Assembly: GCA_964421865.1 (NCBI GenBank)
Contig: CAYQZH010000210.1
Coordinates: 1 to 8,264 of the forward strand
DNA length: 8,264 bases
Source: SBAX01 sp964421865
GTDB lineage: Bacteria > Planctomycetota > Phycisphaerae > UBA1845
Direction: 5' to 3'
Position numbers and translations under genes: made by a program
Part shown: piece by piece, positions 1 through 4,599 of the stretch
Numbering within the stretch: position 1 is the first letter of the stretch
Layout of the letters: every line of letters starts with the position of its first letter
The notes under the pieces: model-generated
Told to the model about the DNA's origin: nothing
Database searches by the model: none
What the model saw: the letters and a program-made list of their open reading frames with translations, nothing else

Positions 1-102
1 CTGCAACCGGGAGCCAACCCGTTGCCGATCATCGCCGCGCCGAGCGACAGTGGCATCGACGACTTCGAGTTCGTGAACGTGCAGGTCCGTCTGTCGCCGT
101 GA
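1..102 (+). CDS. C-terminal end of an unrecognised protein (5'-partial)
   Basis: Frame 1 is open from the left edge to a TGA at 100-102 and gives 33 residues ending in DDFEFVNVQVRLSP. The codons are GC-rich like the neighbouring genes. The fragment alternates charged and hydrophobic residues (FEFVNVQVRL), as in a terminal beta strand, but it is too short to assign to a family. The next gene on this strand is the Flp-type pilin, 211 bases downstream, so the two need not share a transcript. Reality of the coding frame is likely; function is unknown. Confidence 0.5.
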   Translation: MQPGANPLPIIAAPSDSGIDDFEFVNVQVRLSP

Positions 103-203
103 TCCGCGGATTCCCGGAACGCCCGCTGACCACTGGGCTGCTCCTCCTCAGGTCATCCCCAGGGGTCTTAATCAGACCGCGTGATCCCGCGTGCGATATT
201 CCA

Positions 204-216
204 TCAAGTAACTTGA
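204..216. promoter_or_regulatory. 13-bp palindrome, candidate operator upstream of the pilin gene
   Basis: TCAAGT (204-209), a central A, then ACTTGA (211-216) form a perfect inverted repeat. Its right half shares bases with the TTGACC element at 213-218, the typical position for a repressor or activator site. A second perfect palindrome, GACCGCGGTC, abuts at 215-224. No regulator gene is visible nearby. Assignment as an operator is inference from position only. Confidence 0.3.
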
Positions 217-242
217 CCGCGGTCCACACAGGCCCCAACAAT
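213..242 (+). promoter_or_regulatory. Candidate sigma-70-type promoter for the Flp pilin
   Basis: TTGACC at 213-218 matches the -35 consensus at 5 of 6 positions. AACAAT at 237-242 matches the -10 consensus at 4 of 6, with an 18-base spacer. The predicted start would leave a leader of about 65 bases before the pilin ATG at 314. Apart from this and the palindromes, I see nothing else in the 103-313 stretch. Confidence 0.35.
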
Positions 243-313
243 ATCAAAACAGCCGACGCAGAACGTTGCCGCGTCGCCACGGATATCCTATCGGAAACGA
301 GACGAAACGAACC

Positions 314-607
314 ATGAATATGCTCGTCAGTCNNNNNNNNNNTCGAAGACGGGCCTGGATATTTGTAAGCGAGCAAGACGGGCTCGCCGCGGTTGAGTAC
401 GCGGTTGTGCTCCCCCTCTTCGTGCTTGCTGCACTGGGCGCCATGGGGTTCTGGGGCGGGACGCTGACGAGCACGTTCTCCACTATTTCCGACAATGTGC
501 CCGATGCTTCTCAAGGCGGTCCACGCAGTCCGACGAGCGGCACGTTCGACCCGGTCTACGTCACCACGACGCACCTGCCGCCTCCATCGCCGAAACCCAA
601 CGCATAA
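314..607 (+). CDS. flp: Flp/Fap-type pilin (Tad pilus major subunit-like), interrupted by an assembly gap
   Basis: The product resembles the type IVb pilins polymerised by Tad secretion machines for surface adhesion. From the ATG at 314 there is a leader of about 23 residues (length uncertain because of the N gap), then G|LAAVEY. This matches the Flp prepilin site G/XXXXEY, cut by a TadV-type peptidase, with Glu at +5 and Tyr at +6. A hydrophobic segment (VEYAVVLPLFVLAALGAMGF) and the Flp-like stretch GGTLTSTFSTISD follow. The frame is also open back to 266, but MNML at 314 is the usual Flp beginning. After the pilin core there are about 35 extra residues ending in LPPPSPKPNA, longer than typical Flp proteins. 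No other tad genes are in the window. The gap (333-342) lies in the leader, so its sequence and even frame continuity are unproven. Confidence 0.75.
   Translation: MNMLVSXXXXRRRAWIFVSEQDGLAAVEYAVVLPLFVLAALGAMGFWGGTLTSTFSTISDNVPDASQGGPRSPTSGTFDPVYVTTTHLPPPSPKPNA
333..342. other. Assembly gap (10 N)
   Basis: Ten N bases interrupt the leader-peptide part of the pilin gene. A run of exactly ten is often a placeholder rather than a measured distance. The left side carries a plausible pilin start and the right side the pilin body, and the frame happens to continue. That supports the join being correct, but the true spacing is unknown. Confidence 0.95.
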
Positions 608-629
608 GCGTGGATCGGAAACGACACTC

Positions 630-652
630 GCGCCGCCCATAAACAGCGGCGC
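630..652. terminator. Intergenic stem-loop between convergent genes
   Basis: GCGCCGC (630-636) and GCGGCGC (646-652) are perfect 7-bp inverted arms around a 9-base A-rich loop. They sit in the 65-base gap between the stop of the pilin gene (+) and the stop of the nitroreductase gene (-). The position suits a bidirectional terminator. There is no clear T-run on either side, so intrinsic termination is not assured. Confidence 0.4.
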
Positions 653-672
653 TGCGTATTCCCCACTCGCGG

Positions 673-1290
673 CTAGCTCAACCCCTTCCCGTGGAATGAT
701 TCCAGTTTGACGACCTCGGCGACGGGAAGCCGATCGGCCCGCGGGCGCACCTCCCCGACTTGCTTGCCCATCACCACGAGCATCACGGGGATGTGTTCCC
801 CGTCCAGTCCGATCAGTTCACCGACGGCCTGGGGATCAAAGCCGATCATGGGGCCGGTGGCGTAGCCCAGGTCGCAGGCGGCGTACATGAGCGTCATGGC
901 GGCCAACGAGGCGGAGCGAATCGCCTCGTCGCGCTGCATTTGTGGGTTGTCGGTGTAGAAGCCGCCGATCATCGGGACCATCGCCTCACGGACCGAGGTC
1001 GGCGTGTCGGCATAAATCCGCGGGGCATCCATGTGGGCGGAAAGTTTGGCGACGACGACCACCGTCGCGGAAGCGTTCTCCACTTGCTCTTGGTCGTAAG
1101 TGGCTTTGCGCAGCTTGACCTTGACCGCTTTGTCGCGGATCACCACAAAGCGCCAGTGCTGGAGGTTAAACGACGACGGACTGAGGATCACTCGTTCAAA
1201 GAGCGTCTTCAACTCGGCGTCGGTGATCGAGTGCTTGGGGTCGTAACGCTTGATCGAGCGACGGTTGGCGACGATCTCGGCGAATTGCAT
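673..1290 (-). CDS. Nitroreductase family FMN-dependent oxidoreductase
   Basis: The 205-residue product is of normal length for the single-domain nitroreductase family: cytoplasmic, usually dimeric flavoproteins that use NAD(P)H to reduce nitro groups, quinones or enal-type substrates. Visible hallmarks are the N-terminal RRSIKRYD (10-17, FMN phosphate-binding Arg-Arg-Ser), SPSSFNLQHWRFVVI (37-51, flavin contact), the central helix SASLAAMTLMYAACDLGYATGPMIGF (127-151) and a late strand VMLVVMGK (169-176) followed by RPR. The real substrate cannot be read from sequence. It starts 26 bases after the stop of the Kazal gene and is probably the last gene of the same transcript. The ribosome-binding site is weak: a GGGA several bases upstream of the ATG at 1290. 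Family assignment is secure; physiological role is not. Confidence 0.93.
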   Translation of the reverse strand: MQFAEIVANRRSIKRYDPKHSITDAELKTLFERVILSPSSFNLQHWRFVVIRDKAVKVKLRKATYDQEQVENASATVVVVAKLSAHMDAPRIYADTPTSVREAMVPMIGGFYTDNPQMQRDEAIRSASLAAMTLMYAACDLGYATGPMIGFDPQAVGELIGLDGEHIPVMLVVMGKQVGEVRPRADRLPVAEVVKLESFHGKGLS

Positions 1291-1316
1291 TTTATGTGTC
1301 CCGCTCGGCCGTCATG

Positions 1317-1868
1317 TTACGGGCACTCGCCGGTGGTTTGAATGCTGACGCCGGCGCGCTCGGCCTCACATTCGTTGCTGTACGTGTTCCCATCGCAGCC
1401 GCAAACGGGGCTGGAAATCTCGCCACAGGCCGTGGGAATCGGCCTGCACACCTCCGATTGATCGCCGCTGCCGCAGGTTCCATCGGTGTATTTGCAGAAG
1501 TTGCCTTCCGGGCATAGGAAACCGGCGATTCCCCCGCAGATCGGCTGTTGCCCGTCGGTGTCGCAGGGGGTGCTGGTGCGAATGCTGACGCCCGCCACGG
1601 CGGCCTCACATTCGTTGCCGTAGGTGTGACCGTCGCAGCCGCAAGCCGGGGCGAAGACCGCAGTGCAGACTTCGGGCTTGAGCGCACAAACGCCGAAGTC
1701 GCCGTTTGTTCCGCAGCTTCCGTCCGTGTACTTGCAGTACAGCCCTTCGCCGCAGAGCAACGCGGCCAAGTCGCCGCAGGTCACTCCGACGACGCCGCAA
1801 CCCAAGGGGGTTGTCGAGAAGCTCATGGCTGTCGCCACGACGAGCGGTCTTCGATGAACGGTCTGCAT
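1317..1868 (-). CDS. Exported protein with two tandem Kazal-type protease-inhibitor units
   Basis: From the ATG at 1868 the product is 183 residues; AGGAG lies 12 bases upstream. The frame extends to a GTG at 1892, but the ATG gives a better signal peptide: HRR, then the hydrophobic PLVVATAMSF, then TPLGC. That Cys could be a weak lipobox, although Pro rather than Leu sits at -3. Two gap-free 72-residue units follow (about residues 31-102 and 111-182), 39 of 72 positions identical, period 80 residues. Each has a Cys-rich lead-in (CxxGxxCKYTDGxCG) and then the Kazal signature CGCDGxTYxNECEA and a final Cys. Kazal domains inhibit serine proteases by a rigid disulfide-bonded loop; bacterial members are secreted, with targets mostly unknown. 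It lies 36 bases after the ACT gene and 26 before the nitroreductase gene. Confidence 0.88.
   Translation of the reverse strand: MQTVHRRPLVVATAMSFSTTPLGCGVVGVTCGDLAALLCGEGLYCKYTDGSCGTNGDFGVCALKPEVCTAVFAPACGCDGHTYGNECEAAVAGVSIRTSTPCDTDGQQPICGGIAGFLCPEGNFCKYTDGTCGSGDQSEVCRPIPTACGEISSPVCGCDGNTYSNECEAERAGVSIQTTGECP
1323..1778 (-). repeat. Tandem duplication encoding the two Kazal units (period 240 bp)
   Basis: The unit at 1563-1778 (first in the protein) and the unit at 1323-1538 encode 72-residue blocks that align without gaps at 54% identity (39/72 by direct comparison). DNA similarity is strongest around the segment coding CGCDGxTYxNECEA and AGVSI. This points to an internal duplication followed by divergence, with the inhibitory-loop region diverging more than the disulfide core. 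Confidence 0.8.
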
Positions 1869-1904
1869 GCTCACGCCCGACTCCTGCAACACCTCTGTCG
1901 TCCG

Positions 1905-2483
1905 TCACCACCACCACAGCAGGCCGGGGACGGTGCGGAGAGGGGTCTTTAGGGTGCCGTTGAATCGCCGCGCTAAGGCGTCGAGGGCGCGGGTGAAGGC
2001 CACGTGGTCGAACTGGTGGGGGAGCATGACGACGTACTTCTGACCGGCCTGGACTTGGGAGCGCGGGCCGGGGACCACACGACGTTCGCCCGTGTGTCCC
2101 ACGACCAGAACGCCGGACTCAGCGAGTAAGCCCGTGATCTCGGCCACCAGGCCCGGTGCGTCGTCGGTGACGATGTCGAAGCCGTGGAGCGTGCCCTGGA
2201 AGCCTTCCGGAACCGTGGGCTGCTTCATGGGTTGGAAGACGACGCCGCAACCGCTGGCTGTTTTCAGGGCGTCCTTGTCCTGGTCCATCCGTTTGATGTC
2301 GGCGGGCTTGGCCGTGACGCTCATGAAGACGACGGCCTTTTCGCCGAACTTGTCGGCGATGTCCTTGTCGATGTTTCCGCCGCGCTCGGCGACATACTTA
2401 GCCCCGAGCCGTAGCAGCCCGGGCATGTCCGGGCCGATCAGCCATAACGCCGCGTGTTGAACTTCGGACGTGCCCGTCGCCAT
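1905..2483 (-). CDS. Double-ACT-domain regulatory protein (GcvR-like)
   Basis: The 192-residue product has two ACT domains, small ligand-binding folds that sense amino acids or mediate regulatory contacts. ACT1 spans about residues 10-85 (LWLIGPDMPGLLRLGAKYVAERGGNI, then FMSV). ACT2 spans about 98-180 (FDIVTDDAPGLVAEITGLLAESGV, then YVVMLPH). This layout and length match GcvR, the glycine-cleavage repressor accessory protein, and related stand-alone ACT-ACT proteins; no DNA-binding domain is present. The ATG at 2483 is chosen over an upstream in-frame TTG (2510) because GGAGG ends eight bases before it. The protein ends in an unusual GLLWWW. It is first in a probable three-gene transcript with a strong promoter upstream. 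The ligand and partner are unknown, and no glycine-cleavage genes are in the window. Confidence 0.8.
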   Translation of the reverse strand: MATGTSEVQHAALWLIGPDMPGLLRLGAKYVAERGGNIDKDIADKFGEKAVVFMSVTAKPADIKRMDQDKDALKTASGCGVVFQPMKQPTVPEGFQGTLHGFDIVTDDAPGLVAEITGLLAESGVLVVGHTGERRVVPGPRSQVQAGQKYVVMLPHQFDHVAFTRALDALARRFNGTLKTPLRTVPGLLWWW

Positions 2484-2503
2484 CGCATGATCCTCCGCTG
2501 ATC

Positions 2504-2534
2504 CGGCCAAGGCCTATGTCGGGATCGGCCAAGG
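2504..2534. promoter_or_regulatory. Direct repeat in the start/leader zone of the ACT-gene promoter
   Basis: CGGCCAAGG occurs at 2504-2512 and again at 2526-2534, exactly 22 bases (two helical turns) apart. Each copy is preceded by GATC (the left one with one extra C). On the minus strand they lie directly downstream of the TATAAT box, across the predicted start site and leader. This arrangement suits a repressor binding on one DNA face. Function is inferred from spacing and location. Confidence 0.35.
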
Positions 2535-2535
2535 G

Positions 2536-2565
2536 ATTATACGCGAGACGCGGGGAGTCCTACAA
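2536..2565 (-). promoter_or_regulatory. Sigma-70-type promoter for the ACT/Kazal/nitroreductase genes
   Basis: On the minus strand a perfect TATAAT (2541-2536) follows TTGTAG (2565-2560) with an 18-base spacer. Transcription would begin near 2529, giving a leader of about 45 bases that contains the GGAGG site of the ACT gene. A perfect -10 box in such GC-rich DNA is unlikely to be chance. Confidence 0.6.
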
Positions 2566-2580
2566 CGGGCCGCTTCCGAT

Positions 2581-2601
2581 CCTTCGAGGCTCAGGACAAG
2601 G
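2581..2601. repeat. REP-like dispersed sequence, copy 1
   Basis: CCTTCGAGG-CTCAGGACAAGG lies between the divergent ACT and lipoprotein genes. A second copy with 18 of 21 identical bases is at 8237-8257. The pattern CCTTCG...CTCAGGACA.GG is one I associate with short dispersed intergenic repeats in many environmental genomes; that link is from memory, whereas the two copies here are visible directly. Confidence 0.4.
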
Positions 2602-2610
2602 TTCAACTCG

Positions 2611-2639
2611 TTGCACACAGTCCGCTCCTGGGCTAGGCT
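2611..2639 (+). promoter_or_regulatory. Weak candidate promoter for the lipoprotein gene
   Basis: TTGCAC (2611-2616) and TAGGCT (2634-2639) are separated by 17 bases, each matching three of six consensus bases. The predicted start would fall within a few bases of the ATG at 2648, implying a leaderless or near-leaderless mRNA. This would agree with the lack of a convincing ribosome-binding site there. Confidence 0.25.
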
Positions 2640-2647
2640 CGTCCGCG

Positions 2648-4396
2648 ATGAGAATGACGGAGTCGCCCATCCGGATTCGCCGCGTGTTTTGCGGGGTTGT
2701 GGCGCTGAGTTGCGTCATGTTGCTCGGAGGGTGTCGGGCCCTCCAGCACCGTGGGCTGAGCGGTCCGACGCGGGCGGACATCCTCATGCAGGTCTACCCC
2801 GAATTGCAAACCGGACGGTTCGTGGTCATTGCCGACTTCGAGGATCCCAAGCACATGGACCTGTTCCAGCTCATCAGCGTTTCGGAACAGGCGAAGTGTG
2901 TCTGGGACCGCAAGGGAGGACGGGTCGAGACGGGCGCCGGGGGTCTACGACTCACGGCCGGATCGTCCGACGATACGATCGTGATTGCGAATCGTCCGGA
3001 CGCGCAGTGGTATCTCAAGCGGGATTGGCGGCCTTACGACCTGCTGCTCCTGTCGGTGAACGCGCCCCAGCGCGGCCTGGCCCTCGACGTCGTCATGGCC
3101 TCGGGGCCGCCGGAACAACGGATTTCCGCGCAATCCTCGATCGCCCTGCAACGCGGCTGGAACGGCATTCGGATCGACCTTGCGGAGGTGGCCGAGCAGA
3201 TTCCGCTCGACGACCTGCGCGAGATTCGACTGGCCGTGTCGGGCGTGTCCAAGCCCGTGCAAGTTCGATTAGACGACATTCTACTCACTGGCAACCGGGT
3301 GGACCTGGTCGGGGATTCGCGGAGCAGCAACGGTGCTCTGTACGTTCAACAGGTTGGCCGGCGTTGGAACATCGGTGCGGGGGGGCGCTTCGAGCTGACC
3401 TTCGCCAACGGGCAGATTACGAATGGGTACAACCTCGCGGCCGATCCGAACCGACTGCGGAATCTGGTGCAGGGGACGACCCTGGGCCCGATCCCTGTCG
3501 TCGTGGGTGCGTCCGGATCGGAGTTGGGCGACTTTTCGCCGCTGGGAAAATCCGTCGTCGCCCGGCAACGGATCGTAGAGATGAACGCGGTCCGGGCGGT
3601 CGTCGCTTCCGAATGGCGGTTCGTCGATGATCCCGACGCACGGTTGGACACTCGCCCGTTTCAGCGGTGGGTGTACTCGATTTATCCAAGCGGGCAGGTG
3701 TTCGTGTGGGTGGAAGCAACGGGGAGGACCAAGTCCTGGTCGCCGCCGGGCCTGGGACTGGCGGTGACGATCGCGTCGCCTGGCGACGACCCCTGGCAGA
3801 CGAACATCTCGCCGGCGCCGGTCTACGCGACACTACGCAGTCAACCGAGGGATACGGTTCTCGTCTACATGCTTAATCCCGGGTCGGGATCGGCGTCGAT
3901 CGTTGAGCAAACGGATCCTCAACGGCGTCGCGTATCGCTGGTGGCCGCGGTGCCGAGTCCGAGCGCGCCGGGAGAGGTCGTTCGTTGGGCCTCTCAGTTG
4001 GTCCTCGGCTCATCGGGCGAAGTCCCGGACGCCGATGCCGCGGCGCGGGCCGTGGAGTATTCCCACCCCGCTCCGATCCACGTCGAGGTCGGCTCGCCCG
4101 TCACCGACGGCGGCGCCTCCCACCGCGCCGACGGGTTCGATCCGTCTACCGGAACGTATGACCTCACGCCCGATCAGGGCCGCGTGCGCTTCGTCCTCGA
4201 CGGCCGGAAACGGCCGTTCTTTTCGCCGGCGTTCCGCGTCCTCGGGGCTAAGGACCACGAGGCCTGGGTTTACGTGAACCACCTGATTCTTAACACCACC
4301 GCCCGCGACCCCGCCGGCAACCTCGTCTTCCAGCTTCCAGAAACGGTCCGACAGTCCACGATGGTCGAGGTCCTGTTCCGCCGTCCAGGCGGCTGA
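2648..4396 (+). CDS. Large lipoprotein of unknown function with an N-terminal carbohydrate-binding-like domain
   Basis: The 582-residue product has a classic type II signal peptide: positive RIRR, hydrophobic VFCGVVALSCVML, then lipobox LGGC with the lipidated Cys at about residue 29. The frame is open back to 2516, but the start at 2648 (or the ATG at 2654) gives a normal signal length. Residues about 57-215 look like a beta sandwich: FVVIADFEDP at the beginning, WYLKRDWRPYDLLLLSV, then a Trp-plus-strand pattern (GWNGIRIDL) and a closing VQVRLDDILL. This style is common in carbohydrate-binding-type modules, but that call is by pattern only. The rest (about 220-582) is beta-rich with many aromatic residues (FQRWVYSIYPSGQVFVWVEA) and no motif I recognise; no catalytic signature is evident. 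It is probably anchored in the outer membrane and stands alone as a transcription unit. Confidence 0.8.
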   Translation: MRMTESPIRIRRVFCGVVALSCVMLLGGCRALQHRGLSGPTRADILMQVYPELQTGRFVVIADFEDPKHMDLFQLISVSEQAKCVWDRKGGRVETGAGGLRLTAGSSDDTIVIANRPDAQWYLKRDWRPYDLLLLSVNAPQRGLALDVVMASGPPEQRISAQSSIALQRGWNGIRIDLAEVAEQIPLDDLREIRLAVSGVSKPVQVRLDDILLTGNRVDLVGDSRSSNGALYVQQVGRRWNIGAGGRFELTFANGQITNGYNLAADPNRLRNLVQGTTLGPIPVVVGASGSELGDFSPLGKSVVARQRIVEMNAVRAVVASEWRFVDDPDARLDTRPFQRWVYSIYPSGQVFVWVEATGRTKSWSPPGLGLAVTIASPGDDPWQTNISPAPVYATLRSQPRDTVLVYMLNPGSGSASIVEQTDPQRRRVSLVAAVPSPSAPGEVVRWASQLVLGSSGEVPDADAAARAVEYSHPAPIHVEVGSPVTDGGASHRADGFDPSTGTYDLTPDQGRVRFVLDGRKRPFFSPAFRVLGAKDHEAWVYVNHLILNTTARDPAGNLVFQLPETVRQSTMVEVLFRRPGG

Positions 4397-4404
4397 CCTA
4401 CTTC

Positions 4405-4418
4405 GCACGCTCTCGTGC
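4405..4418. terminator. Short stem-loop after the lipoprotein gene
   Basis: GCACG (4405-4409) and CGTGC (4414-4418) form a 5-bp stem with a 4-base loop, nine bases after the lipoprotein stop codon. There is no T-run after it, so it is only a weak terminator candidate. Apart from the promoter at 4534-4562, I see nothing more in the 4397-4599 gap. Confidence 0.25.
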
Positions 4419-4533
4419 TAGTGGCGCCGTCCGCACCTATCGCGCCAGAAACCGCTGCCGCACGTGCTGCCCGGACCATGTGAGTTGTTGATGCCCGGAT
4501 CGCCGCCGTGGTCTCTTGTACCCAGACTTCCGA

Positions 4534-4562
4534 TTGAGCCGTGCGGAAGGTAACCTGATACA
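4534..4562 (+). promoter_or_regulatory. Candidate promoter for the MmeI-like gene
   Basis: TTGAGC (4534-4539, 4/6 to consensus) and GATACA (4557-4562, 3/6) are 17 bases apart. The predicted start near 4569 leaves a leader of about 30 bases that contains the GGGAG ribosome-binding site. It implies independent transcription of the restriction-modification gene. Confidence 0.35.
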
Positions 4563-4599
4563 CCTGCGGCGACGCGAGGTCTAGCGACGGGAGTCATTC

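Noticed and set aside
99..317. A 72-codon frame starting at a GTG that overlaps the first stop codon
   Set aside because: It has no ribosome-binding site and no family features, and it runs through the pilin promoter and start.
760..1341. A 193-codon plus-strand frame opposite the nitroreductase gene
   Set aside because: It is antisense to clear FMN-binding motifs, and its His/Val/Gly-rich composition is that of a shadow frame.
2516..2647. An N-terminal extension of the lipoprotein from the ATG at 2516
   Set aside because: It would bury the signal peptide behind 44 extra residues and would cross the promoter of the divergent gene and the REP-like sequence.
2611..3630. A 339-codon plus-strand frame inside the lipoprotein gene
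   Set aside because: It is an overlapping alternative frame, very rich in Arg and without family features, while the main frame has a perfect signal peptide and lipobox.
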